64,000 bases of DNA, taken from positions 178,821,501-178,885,500 of the forward strand of contig NC_134137.1 in NCBI RefSeq assembly GCF_033958435.1, in the 5' to 3' direction. Under the pieces are notes generated by a model. That model was not told the DNA's origin, made no database searches, and saw nothing but the letters and a program-made list of their open reading frames with translations. Of the stretch, positions 1-11,100 are shown piece by piece. A program made the translations under genes and the position numbers. Position 1 is the first letter of the stretch; each line of letters begins with the position of its first letter. The DNA comes from Carettochelys insculpta. Lineage: Eukaryota > Chordata > Testudines > Carettochelyidae.

Positions 1-280
1 CTCCAGCTAAGCCTACAGAGCTTGTCGGCCCAATGCGCCACTGAATTACTCCAGCTGCATGATGGTGTAATGCTGTTGAAATCAGTGTTATGTAACTAAG
101 CCTTTGTGAAATCAGTGGAAGTACAACTGGAGCAGTGAAGTAGTCTGTCAAACCTAGTGTGTTCAATGGTTTGCACAGTTGTGGTCCCAAGCGCACCGGC
201 AGGTAAACCAGCATTGTGGTTAGCCATATGTGCATGAGTATGTGGAGAGGGATCTTCAGCATCAACCTGCTGTAGTTATA

Positions 281-549
281 GGCTACATCTACGCTAGAAG
301 CATCTGTCTATAGAATTTGCTGTTGGAAGAGATCTTCCCCTGAAACTTCTGTTGACGGATCACATCTACACATAAAAGTGGATCAATCTTTTCATCCACT
401 CTGTCGAGGAAAGGGCCTCCCAGAATGTCTACACAGCTTTTTTGTTGACAGTTTCTGTCTGCAAATCTCATTTTGCATGTAGATGCTCCATGAGTTTTGT
501 CTACAAAACCCCAGTTTTGTCTACAGAACTCTCTAGTGGAGATGTAGCC
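281..549. mobile_element. Short TIR element (Harbinger-type MITE), 269 bp
   Basis: The ends are inverted repeats: GGCTACATCTACGCTAGA on the left, and the right end reads GGCTACATCTCCACTAGA on the other strand. The 3 bp on each side are ATA (278-280 and 550-552), an exact target duplication. No coding capacity. The interior is rich in TTTGTCTACA/TGTTGACA-like words. Three-base duplications fit PIF/Harbinger; the superfamily assignment is inferred from that and from the shared terminal motif. Confidence 0.75.
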
Positions 550-552
550 ATA

Positions 553-1091
553 GACTGCTACATATATGTGTGGATTCTGGATCAAGGATCTACCCCTCAT
601 CCATTTCCTGCATCCATGCCCCATGAGAAACATCAGCCTTTAGCATAAAAATAGTGACCAGCCAAGCTGCCATTGTTCACCTTCGGTTTTGCCTTCTAAT
701 ATTTCCCACATTTGTAACCAAAACATTTGCAATGACATTTCTGGAGGTGTCTTCTTGTAGGCTGCCACATATTCCTACAGAGCATTAAGTGCTCCTCTTC
801 CAAGAAAAATATTATTTTTGCTTTGTCATCTTGTCATTTTTTTGTTCCCTTTTTAGAGCACAAATCATATGTAGCTCCTGGGGAAACGCAATTCACCTTG
901 TTCCATTTCCCAGCAGTGGTGCTGTGCCAGAACTGGCCATTGCTGCACAGGGGGATTGGTGGAGTGAAAGATCTAAAGCACCTGCCTCCACTCTTTCGTT
1001 CACTGTAGGGGTGCTGTGTGTCCGTGTTGTTATCTCCACACAATGTGTGTCACAAGCTCAGATCTTGGTGCAGTGACTTATTAGCAGACCT
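553..1091. other. Unassigned stretch
   Basis: No gene, RNA gene or repeat boundary that I recognise. Short open frames overlap on both strands without any protein-family signature. Confidence 0.5.
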
Positions 1092-1094
1092 GTA

Positions 1095-1494
1095 GCCTAT
1101 GTCTACATAGAGAGTTTTGTTGACAAAATTCTACACACAAAAAGCTTTGTCGACAAAACTTGGCACTTCCACCAACAACGTTCTGCCTCTCTGTGATGAG
1201 GAATAGCGCCTTTGTCAACCTTTTCTGTTGACTAAACAGCTGTGTAGACGTTCCGGGGGGCCCTCTTTCAACAGACAGGGCTTCCTGTTCACCAGGCAGC
1301 CCTGTTTGCCGAGCTTCTGGTTGGCTGTTCTGTCAAGACAGTGGCCTGGCAGTCTGGTGGTTCTCTGTTGATAGAATGGGTTGCTCTTTCAATCTGCTTT
1401 TATGTGTGGACGTGATCTGCCAACTGAAATTTTGCTGGAAGATCTCTTCTGACAGTAACTTTTGTCACCAGATCTCTGTACTGTAGGTGTAGCT
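1095..1494. mobile_element. Short TIR element (Harbinger-type MITE), 400 bp
   Basis: The left end GCCTATGTCTACATAGA and the right end (reverse complement AGCTACACCTACAGTA) are diverged inverted repeats. GTA flanks both sides (1092-1094 and 1495-1497). The interior has TTTGTTGACA/TGTCGACAAAA words like those in the element at 281, suggesting a related family. Because the two termini are offset by one base, the exact ends are tentative. Confidence 0.55.
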
Positions 1495-1504
1495 GTAACA
1501 TATG

Positions 1505-1912
1505 GGCCGTGTCTACACTAGCCAAAAACTTCGAAATAGACATGCATATGGCCATTTCGAAGTTTACTAATGAAGCGCTGAAATCCATATTCAGTGCTTC
1601 ATTAGCATGCGGGTGGCCGTGGCACTTTGAAATTGACACCGCTGATCCAGACGGGGCTCCTTTTCAAAAGGACCCCACCTACTTCGAAGTCCCCTTATTC
1701 CCATCTGCTCATAGGGAATGAGTGAGCAGTGAGCAGTGAGCTGTGAGCAGTGAGCTGTGAGCAGTGAGCAGTGAGCTGCATCAATTTCGAAGTGCCACAG
1801 CTGCCCGAATGCTAATGAGGCGCTGAATATGTATTTCAGCGCTTCATTAGTAAACTTCGAAATGGCCATTTGCGTGGCCATTTCGAAGTTTTTGGCTAGT
1901 GTAGACGTAGCC
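1505..1912. mobile_element. Short TIR element (Harbinger-type MITE), 408 bp
   Basis: The left end GGCCGTGTCTACACTAGCC and the right end (reverse complement GGCTACGTCTACACTAGCC) are nearly perfect and extend inward through AAAAACTTCGAAAT. ATG flanks both sides (1502-1504 and 1913-1915). Subterminal AATGAAGCGCTGAA and its inverted partner form a second inverted pair. There is no coding potential. A 7-bp tandem array occupies the centre. Confidence 0.85.
1721..1778. repeat. 7-bp minisatellite inside the MITE at 1505
   Basis: About eight units of AGTGAGC or TGTGAGC in tandem. It lies in the middle of the transposon between its two arms, so it probably expanded after or during the element's formation. 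Confidence 0.85.
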
Positions 1913-1948
1913 ATGGTGGCATACAGAAGCAAAGAAGAATTGCAGCTT

Positions 1949-2221
1949 TGGGTGTGTCTACACAGAAAGTTATTTTGGAATAATGGCTACTATTCCAAAA
2001 TAACCTTGCGAGAGTCTACACAATGCAACTGCTATTTTGAAATAATTTTGAAATAGTGGATGGGCCATTTCAAATTTGGTAAACCTCATTCTACAAGGAA
2101 TAGCACCATTTCCGAAACAGATATTTCAGAATATGGGCTGTGTAGATAGGGAATAGGGGCTATTTTGAAATAAAGTATTCCGGAATATCTTATTCTGAAA
2201 TAACGCTGCTGTGTAGACCTA
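1949..2221. mobile_element. Short AT-rich TIR element, family B
   Basis: The ends read GTGTCTACACAG and CTGTGTAGACCTA, followed inward by TTATTTTGGAATAA-type palindromes. Two other copies occur at 48473 and 62651; all three share the internal phrase ATTGGTAAACCTCATTCTAC, or a one-base variant. Ends are approximate because no clean target duplication was resolved. Non-coding. Confidence 0.7.
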
Positions 2222-2269
2222 GAACATTGGTTGCAAATACCTGTTTTTTATGTACTTCCAGGGTCTGTA

Positions 2270-2430
2270 ATCTGAAATATTATGCATGGACACACTATTT
2301 TGGAATAAGTTTTGCTTATTTTGGGGCTTCCCTGTAGTGTGGATGTGTTATTCCAGAATAATTTATTTTGGAAGAATAACTCTAGAATAAGCTATTCCGG
2401 AATACTTTTGTGGTGTAGAAGTGCCCTTAG
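2270..2430. mobile_element. Fragment of a further AT-rich TIR element
   Basis: Words such as TATTTTGGAATAAG, ATTCCAGAATAA and GCTATTCCGGAATAC, plus the end GTGGTGTAGAAGTGCCC, resemble the half-palindromes of neighbouring short elements. No intact partner terminus was found, so this is a low-confidence fragment. Confidence 0.35.
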
Positions 2431-2848
2431 TCTTTCAGTGGCATAGAATCTGTATGTTGGTCCTTCTGATAAGTTACTAAAACTGGTTTTGTTTGTTTTA
2501 TCTCTACCTCTTTCTGACTAGGGCTACCCCACAGAGGTCCTTTGGAAGAAGTTCTTTCTGAAAAGCTCTTCCAAAAAAATTTCTTTCAAAAGACCATGGG
2601 CTACACACAACAAACAGATCAAAAAAGCGCTCTGCTCTTTTGAAAGAGAGCGGCTATGCAGCCCCAGCCACTCTTTCGAAAGAATGGGCCAGAAAATGCT
2701 GTGGACGGGACCATACGGCTGTCAAGCCCTTCTGAGAGCTCCAGCCATGTGCTCCCGTAACGGACACCTCCCAAACACCTTTGCCCTGCACACACTGACG
2801 CCTGCCAAGCAGACCAAAGTGAAGAAGAGCCGGTGCAGTGACACAGCT

Positions 2849-3215
2849 ATGGATCCACGGCAGCTCCCAGGCTGGCACCACATCCATGTGCTGGGCAGGC
2901 TGCTGGCCACCCTCATAGCGGCCACCTTCCAGCTCCTGAAGTTAGAGAGACACACGCACCCCCCCAACACACACACACACACTGCAGGGACTGAGAAGCC
3001 CAACCCTCCAGGACCCCGGCTGTGCCCCCCTCTCCCGGTGATTAGGTGCATCTGGAGCTACCTGAGCAGCTCCGACTGGTGGGGCAAGTGGGACATGCCA
3101 GGACACCCGCATGTGGCCCGCCCTGTCCCTTGAGAAGCGCTTAGCCATCGAGCTGTGGAAAGTGGCCACCCTGGACACACCAGGTACCTTTGAAGAGGTC
3201 TGGGAATGCCCTGCT
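2849..3215 (+). pseudogene. Harbinger transposase, N-terminal remnant
   Basis: Starts at ATG 2849 with MDPRQ, parallel to MDPQQ in the larger element at 20119. Downstream the frame reads IWSYLSSSDWWGKW and then, after a frame change near 3130, LEKRLAIELWKVATLDTP. The larger element has STDWWEQLVLGEW and VEKRVGIAVWKLATPDSY in the same order. The catalytic DDE domain that should follow is absent: the sequence runs into antisense SANT sequence by about 3250. It therefore cannot encode a transposase. Identity rests on the parallel with the better-preserved copy in this window. Confidence 0.65.
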
Positions 3216-3256
3216 GGATTTCACAAGGCTCAATCATCCCAAGGGCACAGCTATGA

Positions 3257-3772
3257 CTAGCATCCCCTCGCTGGACTTGGTGTCTGAAGGGGCCTCTGGC
3301 TCCAGTGGGGTGGCCTGCCTGGGTGGGCCCTGCTGGTCCTCCTCAAGCCCTGGCCCTTCCTCAGCCACTGCAGAGGGCTCCTCCTCGGCAGCATTGAGCA
3401 TGGTCTCGGGGTGGGGGAGCTGTCCTCGCCGCTGAGGAGACTGTGGAGCTCCTGATAGAAATGGCAGGTGGTGGAGCCTGCCCCTGAGTGCCTGGCCACG
3501 TCCCTTGCTTGGGTATGCTCCTGGTTCAGCTCCTTAACCTTGGAGTGAACGTGCTCCAGGGTCCAGGTGGGGTGTCCCTGGGCTGCCAGGCCAGCAGCCA
3601 GCTGGCCATAGGTGGGGGCATTGCATCTCTTCCCACTGGTCTCCTGTAGGACATCCTCATCCTGCTAGAGGCCCAGGGGGTCCCAGAGTTCAGGCTCTGT
3701 CCGTGATGGGGCCCTCCATGTGGTGGCCTAGGCAGGCTTCTGGGACCCCTCAGCCAGCTGTCTGTCTGACAT
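3257..3772 (-). pseudogene. Myb/SANT-like Harbinger accessory protein, remnant
   Basis: The minus strand starts with ATG at 3772 (MSDRQLAEGSQKPA, then a stop). It continues with HVHSKVKELNQEHTQARDVA and CHFYQELHSLL, paralleling DHVHSKVKELRQGYAQARDAA and CLFYRELRAI of the SANT-like protein at 21897-23458. These correspond to the C-terminal half of the Myb/SANT-like (trihelix type) DNA-binding domain plus the linker. The reading frame carries several stops. In PIF/Harbinger elements this protein assists transposase nuclear import and end binding; this copy is non-functional. Confidence 0.65.
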
Positions 3773-4195
3773 GGTCTCAATGTGCACGGCAGGGGTGGGT
3801 GTGAGGGCCTGTGGCTGCCTGGGTTTTCTCATTGCTGCTTCCATGTTCTCTGATTCCCGTCACGGGGTCTTCGGGGCTCCCTGCGCATTTAAGGATGCTG
3901 AATGCAGGGAGTACAGAGCTCTGATAGCCCTAGCTGGGGCATCTCCAAACTCCAGCCTGCCGGCACCATGGAGGACTCCCCAGAGCGTCTCCATGCATTT
4001 TTTTTTTCAAAAGAATCTTTCAAAAAGTGAAGTGCTCTTTCACATCCTGGAGTGGAAGAGGGCTGCCAGAGAAAATGCCATGCTCTTTCGATTAAATATC
4101 AAAAGAATGCATTTTGTTTGTAGATGTGCCACAGGTTTTTCCAAGAAAAGGCCTGGCTTTTGAGAAAAATACCCTCTAGTGTAGACAAAGCCACT

Positions 4196-5996
4196 GAGTC
4201 TCTTTAATAAGAAAAGAAAAAAAAATCCAAGCCTGCTTTTTCTATCTGAAATTGCTACTGCTTTCTTTTACAACAGTGGGAGACTGGTTGCCAGAGGAAG
4301 GAAAAAAGATAAAGTGTATTCTCTTTTCTTTGGGCTATCCCATATCTAATAGAGGCAAACAGTCTGTTTTTGCTAACAGATCTCATTCCCTTTGTCTGAA
4401 TCGTTTAGTAGTTGAAGTTTAAACTCTCTGATGGAACCCTTACTTTATCATGTGTTTGCTTTTATTGGTGATATCACCTCTCCACCTCCACATAATGAGT
4501 CATAGAAGACAGCCCAACGTAAGTGTTGGTTGGATATACTTCTTTGCCAGAAATTCCATCCTCTCACACGTGCCTTATTACTTGATGAAATCAGAAGATA
4601 ACTTATTTTCTATGTGAAGCCCCTTACCCATGAACGATCTCGGCAAGAGTATAAAATAGTCTCCTAATTTTAGAGACGGCATGCATCAGGAACCAACAGT
4701 AAAGAGGTACAGGGTATTTTGCAATGAAACTATGACAAGTGAATTATTTGAAAATCATTTTCCTCCTAAACATATCCACATGCCCCACAGCATGAGAACC
4801 TTGCCACAAAAATATCAGATGTGCAGGGTCTGTTATAAAGTGAGGAAAATTGCATGAGGCATCTTTATTGCTGATGACATCATTATGAAAAGTCAGCACT
4901 TGGCATTTGGGATCCTGAGAAAGAAGGTAGAGGAGGAAATGGAAAAAATGAAGAAGCAAGTCAGGCATATGGAGAGACCGAAGATGCTGAGCAAACCTCA
5001 GCAGGATGCATGACTAAGTTCTCTCTTCTAAATAAAACAATTCCATTCTGGGATAGCACCAGGTTTTCACTTAACCTTTTTAAACTTTTCAGCATGCTAT
5101 AGGTTCCTGTATGGGTTCGGGGCTACATAGATACCCCATTTTTCAACAAGGCCACACTAATTGTATGTCTGAAGACACCCACCTCATGACTTTGGGTTGA
5201 TGGATTTGCACCTAAGACGTTTAATGATTTGAATAGATACCCTGGCCTGAGTGTATGCTCACAAATCCTGCAAGTTGACATGAACACTAATCTGTAGGGT
5301 CTGGACCTCCTAAGTCAGTTGTGACATTTGAAGAGTGAGCCCTACCCATCTATGCAGCAAAAATGTGGGATTTTTAGCATTGGCCTAATTCTGCTGCTGT
5401 TGAAGTTCATGATAAAAGTCTCATGGATGACAGTGGGAGGAGAGTTAAGCCAACTCTGAATGCTTTCGAAAATCCTAACCTAAACATGGCGATGCATTTC
5501 ATAAAAGAACCTCCCTTTAAAATAGGCTTTCAGTGTGTATTTCAGTGTGCTAAGCTAATAGTTCACTTTGTGGAGGTACTAATGGGTTTGCATTTTACCT
5601 GCATTAGTGGGTTTGCACCATTACACCACCATTAGTGGGTTTCCAAGTTTTGGAAAAGTGAATGAGGATGCAGCAAAATTGCTCAACAATATTTGCTCAT
5701 TGCAAATGGTGGTCAGACTGACATTTTAAATAGAGTACTCAAATTTCACAAATGAAAGAAGAAGGAAGACCTACAACTCTCCCCACCATCACCCACCTGC
5801 AGAGCTGTGTTCACTGTGATAACTTTGTGCCATTCAAGTAGTGTGAAGCAGCCATCTTCTGGCCAGAGTGGACAATTCGTATTGGATAGGGTAAGTCTCT
5901 GCTGGTCTGAGGCTGGTGTAGACAGAAAGGAATGAGTGAGGTGGAGCAAAGCTCCATTATACCTGTCTTCCACTTAACGCCCTTAAGCTCTCACTA
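4196..5996. other. Unassigned stretch
   Basis: About 1.8 kb without a recognisable gene or bounded repeat. AT-rich, with short frames only. A small local repeat of ATTAGTGGGTTT occurs three times between 5580 and 5645. Confidence 0.5.
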
Positions 5997-5999
5997 TAT

Positions 6000-6681
6000 A
6001 GCCGTGTCTACACGTGCACGCTACTTCGAAGTAGCGGCACTAACTTCGAAATAGCACCCGTCACGGCTATACGCGCCGGGCGCTATTTCGAAGTTAACTT
6101 CAACGTTAGACGGCGAGACATCGAAGTCGCTAACCCCATGAGGGGATAGGAATAGCGCCCTACTTCGACGTTCAACGTCAAAGTAGGGACCGTGTAGTCA
6201 TTGCACGTCCCGCAACTTCGAAATAGTGGGGTCCGCCATGGCGGCCATCAGCTGAGGGGTTGAGAGATGCTCTCTCTCCAGCCCCTGCTGGGCTCTATGG
6301 TCACCGTGGGCAGCAGCCCTTAGCCCAGGGCTTCTGGCTGCTGCTGCGGCAGCTGGGGGTCCATGCTGCAGGCACAGGGTCTGCAACCAGTTGTCGGCTC
6401 TGTGGATCTTGTGTTGTTTAGTGCAACTGTTTCTGGGAGGGGCCCTTTAAGGGAGCAGCTTGCTGTTGAGTCCGCCCTGTGACCCTGTCTGCAGCTGTTC
6501 CTGGCACCCTTATTTCGATGTGTGCTACTTTGGCGTGTAGACGTACCCTCGCAGCGCCTATTTCGATGTGGTGCCGCACAACGTTCAAGTTGAACATCGA
6601 CGTTGCCGGCCCTGGAGGACGTGTAGACGTTATTCATCGAAATAGCCTATTTCGATGTTGGCTTCACGCGTAGACGTAGCC
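6000..6681 (-). mobile_element. Non-autonomous Harbinger derivative, copy 1 (682 bp)
   Basis: An inverted, internally deleted relative of the 4.1-kb element at 19761. Ends AGCCGTGTCTACACGTG and (reverse complement) GGCTACGTCTACGCGTG; TAT flanks both sides (5997-5999, 6682-6684). The left part matches the right arm of the large element and the right part its left arm, including the transposase start (MDPQLPQQQPEALG on the minus strand, ATG near 6365). The remaining transposase and the whole SANT gene are missing. Dense in TTCGAA and TCGA words. Confidence 0.9.
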
Positions 6682-6684
6682 TAT

Positions 6685-7813
6685 GTTAGCTCACGTCCTC
6701 AGCTATTTTAACTCAAGCTGGGGCTTATCAGCATTGGATCAAGAAGTCACAGCTTATCTCTGTTCACTTCCCCCACTCCACTTTCTCCTGCATTCAGCTG
6801 CAGAGGGAAATCTGCCACTAAAATATTTTTGACTCTTCCTCATTCTTTAAACTGGCTCACGTTGTTTTTTGTCCTGGGCATAACTGAAATACGCATTACT
6901 TTTATATTTTCTTTCAAACTAGAATTTGGAAGGACAGGCTGAGACTCTTTCAATATTAAGAACCCAAATGCTTTATGAGTGTGAAAGTCTTTGTAGTCTG
7001 TAAAGAAGGATAGGCCTGTTGGGTAAAGGCCCAGTCTGCAAGCTCTGTAATCCTAGGTAAAACTCCCATTAACGTCAGTGGAAGCAGAACTCAGCCCTTC
7101 AATCAAAGGAGATTTAAAAAAAAACCTTCCTGTTTGGCTACTTTGGACCAACTTTTTAAATACGAAGGATGAGGGGTTTTCATTGGCTGCAGGAAGCCAA
7201 GGGGGCTGATTTTTTTTATCCCAGGAAATTTCTTAGTAGAGGAGCCATGTATCAGAGCAGATGAGTTACCACAGTCAACCAGAACCAAGGAATTTGCACA
7301 CTAACAGAATGGCCATTTCTCTGCAATCCCACAATTGCACTGCAGCTAGTAATTGTTGTCAGCTAATTAAAGTACAAGATACTATACTGGTTACAGAGCG
7401 AAATAGCTGTAGAATGATTATGCAAATCAGACACCAAGAATCAAATCCGGAGCAAGAAACTGGAAATGTACAGTTATGCTTCAGTAACTGTGCTGCAGCC
7501 CTGAATGGCTGAAATGATTCTGTTTTACGGCGACCTGCACTCATAAGTGTAAGAAAAGAGATAAAATGTAGTGTGGAAGGGCAGCAGTGGGTAAAGTCAG
7601 ACTGTTGTTCCTCAGCAGGAGGTACTGAGGGGCATGAGTTCCTGTCACTAAAGAACATATTTTTGCACAGCTGGTTAGGTAGGTTCAAAGGGGCAAAAGG
7701 ACTAAAGAACAGATTTGTCTTCTCAGGAAAGAGGAACTGTGAGATCTTTGCCCTGTGGCCATTGCATATAGGGCCTGATTGAAAGCACACTGAATCTTTT
7801 CACTCACTTCAGC
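6685..7813. other. Unassigned; possible conserved non-coding stretch
   Basis: No gene seen. Between about 7100 and 7560 the sequence looks non-repetitive and carries homeodomain-type CAGCTAATTAAAG (near 7359) and a perfect octamer ATGCAAAT (near 7420). These are consistent with a regulatory element, but single motifs are weak evidence. Confidence 0.35.
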
Positions 7814-7821
7814 CCATAGTG

Positions 7822-8138
7822 CAGGGGTCAGCAACCCCTGGCACCTGTGCCGAGAGTGGCCTGTGAGCCAATTTTCATCATCACACGAGGCGAGAGCTTG
7901 GCCCCCACACTTCCTCCCCCATCCAGCAGGGAGCTTGCTCAAAGCCTTGCACTTGTGGATTAACAGCAGACCAGCTAATGCTACCAACCACCACCTAAAT
8001 GGTAAAGCTCTGCATCTTAATGTATTTATTAATGAAGCTGTTGTAAGTAGGACTATTACTGATTTTAAAAAGTACCACCAGCCTTCTGACCGGGCATAGA
8101 AGTCACAAGGTCAAATTTTGGCACTCTGCTGACCCCCG
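7822..8138. mobile_element. Non-autonomous hAT element, 317 bp
   Basis: The left end CAGGGGTCAGCAACCCC and the right end (reverse complement CGGGGGTCAGCAGAG) are inverted repeats. An 8-bp duplication flanks it: CCATAGTG (7814-7821) and CCATAATG (8139-8146), one mismatch. An 8-bp duplication plus CAGGGGTC ends are hAT hallmarks. No transposase. Confidence 0.85.
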
Positions 8139-8169
8139 CCATAATGAATTGGAGGAGATAAGGAGGAGA

Positions 8170-8268
8170 AATCTATTATATATTTCAGAGCGTATGTGTC
8201 TGTCTGTCTGTCTGTGAGTCTGTCTGTTCAAGAACTCCTACTGAACAGTAAAAGCTAAGATGGCTGAA
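8170..8268. repeat. Interspersed repeat with (CTGT)n, copy 1
   Basis: Contains CTGTCTGTCTGTCTGTGAG followed by TTCAAGAACTCCTACTGAAC. A near-identical passage is at 59105-59160. Unclassified; it abuts the CR1 3' end at 8272. Confidence 0.6.
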
Positions 8269-8271
8269 TTT

Positions 8272-9430
8272 CATAGAATCATAGAACGATAGAGCTGGAA
8301 GAGACCTAAAAAAGCCATTGAGTCCAGCCCCCTGCCCTAACCAGGACCAAACCCATCATATCAGCCCAGCCAGGGCTTTGTCGAGGCGAGACTTAAACAC
8401 CTTCAGGGATGGAGACTCTACTACTACTTCCCTGGGGAGACCATTCCAATGCTTCACCACCCTCCTAGTGAAAAAGTTTTTTCTAATGTTCAACCTGGAC
8501 CTTCCCAACTGCAACTTGAGACCATTGTTCTGTATTCTGCCATCCGTGACCACTACGAACAGCCTCTCTCCAGCCTCTTTGCAACCTCCCTTCAGTAAGT
8601 TGAAGGCTGTTATGAAGTCCCCGCTCAGTCTTCTCTTCTGCAGACTAAACAGTCCCAATTCCCTCAGCCTTTCTTCATAAGTCATATGCTCCAGCCCCCT
8701 AGTTATTTTGGTCACCTTCCGCTGGACCCTCTCCAGAGTGTCCACATCCTTCCTATAATTGGGGGCCCAGAAATGGACACAGGACTCAGCTGCAGCTTCA
8801 CAAAAGCCAAATAAAGAGGAACAATCACTTCTCTGGATCTACTGGCAACGCTCCTCTTGATGCAACCTAATATGCCATTAGCATTCTTGGCTACAGTGGC
8901 ACACTGTTGATGTCCAGCTTCTCGTCCACTACAACTCCCAGGTCCTTTTCTGCAGAGCTACTACTAAGCCAGTCAGACCCCAGCCTGTAACAATGCTTGG
9001 GATTCTTCCTGCCCAAGTGCAGGACTCTGCACTTCTCCTTATTGAACCTCATCAGATTTCTTGTGGCCCAGTCTTCCAATTTGTCTAAGTCAGTCTGGAC
9101 TCTGCCCCTACCCTCCAGCGTATCTACCTCTCCCCCTAGCATAGTGTCATCTGCAAACTTGCTGAGGGTGAAATCCAACCCCTCATCCAGGTCATTGATA
9201 AATATATTGAACAGAACAGGACCCAGAACTGAACCTTGGGGCACTCCACTAGAAACCAACTGGCATCCTGACATCGAGCCGTTGATCACTACCTGCTGGG
9301 CCCAGCCTTCTAGCCAGCTTTCTTTCCATATCAACGTCCATTTATCCAATCCACATTCTTTTAACTTGCTGACAAGAATATTGTGGGAGACCTTATCAAA
9401 AGCTTTGATATGCAGCTTCCTATTATCCTA
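8272..9430 (-). mobile_element. CR1 LINE, 5'-truncated
   Basis: The minus-strand 3' end carries the CR1 ATTCTATG-type terminal repeat (seen on + as CATAGAATCATAGAAC). It encodes the palm and C-terminal part of the CR1 reverse transcriptase. It is truncated at the 5' end near 9430, within the region corresponding to the early reverse-transcriptase blocks, as is usual for CR1. Confidence 0.93.
8356..9349 (-). pseudogene. CR1 ORF2 reverse transcriptase, partial
   Basis: Two frames make up the remnant. The upstream one (9349-8891) has GVPQGSVLGPVLFNIFINDL, the catalytic FADDTMLGG box and LMRFNKEKCRVLHLGRKNP, all typical CR1 reverse-transcriptase blocks. The downstream one (8745-8356) has [42 protein letters not shown] and [14 protein letters not shown], the CR1 C-terminal region, and ends AGLI-stop. 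A frameshift lies between 8745 and 8891. The endonuclease domain and the N-terminal part of the reverse transcriptase are missing. Retrotransposition in cis is impossible. Confidence 0.92.
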
Positions 9431-11100
9431 ACCTAAAGCTAGGTCAGGGTTTGTTGTGCCACTACAATGGGATGTGCCTGAAATGGGATTGTTTCTTATA
9501 AAACAGAAATGGGGGGTTGGGGGGTCTATTAGCAGGCACAGTTATACTGTAGAATGACTGGAAGGTGGGCACATTGGTAAGGGAATGGCCATCTGGGAGT
9601 GGGCTCTGGATGTTGCCAGCCATTGCACATGGGTAAGGTTCTCGTTCTGGTGCTGGCCATGGTTGGCTAACTCCTCCCTTTCTGGATCCCCTTCTCCACA
9701 GATGGAGCTCAAACCACGCCCCACTCCTGTGCCCCAGTGCCAGACACAGGAGGGTGGGGAGGCAAGGCCCCAGCTCTGGTGAGCCTATAGCAGCACCCAC
9801 AGCCCCTGGGCAGCCACCACACACCCAAGCTCCAGCTCCAAAGCTTGGGCTGGCAGACCCTGAAGTCTCTGCCTTAGCACTGAGGAGCTAGTGGCTGGGC
9901 AGTGTGGTCCCAGCCACCCTGCCCAGCTTTCAGGATCCAGTGGCCAGGAAGCTTGGTGGATGCACCCCTGTCCCTGAGTTCTTCCCCACCCCAAACCCCT
10001 GCCCTGGGCCTAGCACACACTCAACATCCTGCCCTGACCCCTGCACTCCCATTTCTGCCCTGAGCTCCCTGCCTCTTGCCCCAAGCTTCTCCTCTCCACA
10101 AACCTGACTCCTGCCCTGAACCCCCCACATGCTCAAGTCCTTGCCCAGACTCCTGCACACCCTCTTCCCCCTGCCCAGAGTCCCTCCTTAAGGACCCAAG
10201 CAATGCCAAGTAAATCTGCTAGTGACTTATAACACTCTGAAGTGTTCCACCCCTCAGGAGCAGTGCTACTTGCACATGTTGTCTCCCGGACATTTTGCAG
10301 TCGTTTCCCACAATGGCTTAGTCACACCCTCGGCTGCTTCTACTTGTATTCTCCTTTGGTCATTGTTATGGACACCAGATTGGCTGGCAGATTCACTCAT
10401 ACCCGAGCCCCTCCTAATTTCCTTATGCCCTTCTCCTCCTGACTGTCGATGTTAGTTTACTTCAGAAGGGAAGGGAGAATCTCTAAGTAAGCTCTCCAGT
10501 AAAGGATATTTATACCTGTGGTTTAGTGGTTTTGCCTATGGTCCCTTAGGCACATGTCTGCTGTTACAAAGGCACAGAGGTGTTGCTACATGTGAGCAGA
10601 GCACTGGTCCTTCTAGTTTGGTACCTTGTCCTTGACAGAGTCCAATACAGCTCTTCTTTGGTCCTGTGCTTCTCTGCGGCATGCAGTGCAATTCAGTGCA
10701 AGGTTTCAGGGAGAGAGGTGCTCTCCGAAATTGCTACTGCTGTCATAGCTCGACATACTGCTCCTGCTGTCTAGCGCTACATCCTTCTTGCTAATCTTTA
10801 GATGCATGAGCATGCCATGGGATGCTACTGAGCCCTCTGACCCACCAGCTTGGGCTCCCTCTTGTACTGTGCTGCTGTGACAAGCTGCAGACCTGTTCCC
10901 AATCCTACACTTCCACCAGCACTCGCACAGATGGGGATGCACCTGGCTGCAGTTACACTTAGGTTCTCTGACACCAGCTGCATGAACCAAGAGTAGAAAG
11001 GGGAATGCCAAAGTAACTCTCCGCTTCCCATGCATACACCCTCCGCTGAGCACATTCCTGAAATTATATCCTCTTGTGCTGCACAGGGAACTATACATTG
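9431..11100. other. Unassigned; degenerate GC-rich repeat in part
   Basis: No gene. From about 9990 to 10195 the + strand is a degenerate C-rich array built on CCCTGCC/CTGAGCTCC words, probably an old minisatellite. The remainder shows nothing recognisable. Confidence 0.45.

Larger units (their letters stand above)
2520..4192. mobile_element. Decayed two-gene PIF/Harbinger element (second lineage), 1673 bp
   Basis: It is flanked by ACT on both sides (2517-2519 and 4193-4195). The right end (reverse complement GGCTTTGTCTACACTAGAGG) matches the terminal motif of the other Harbinger-type elements; the left end GGGCTACCCCACAGAGG is more diverged. The inner arms are full of CTTTCAAAAGA/CTTTCGAAAGA words. 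It holds a transposase N-terminal remnant on + and a SANT-like remnant on -, the same order as the 4.1-kb element at 19761. Most of the DDE region is missing, so it is an internally deleted, non-autonomous copy of a distinct lineage. Confidence 0.75.

Noticed and set aside
1721..1778. CRISPR-like direct repeats
   Set aside because: Contiguous 7-bp units without spacers, in a vertebrate transposon.
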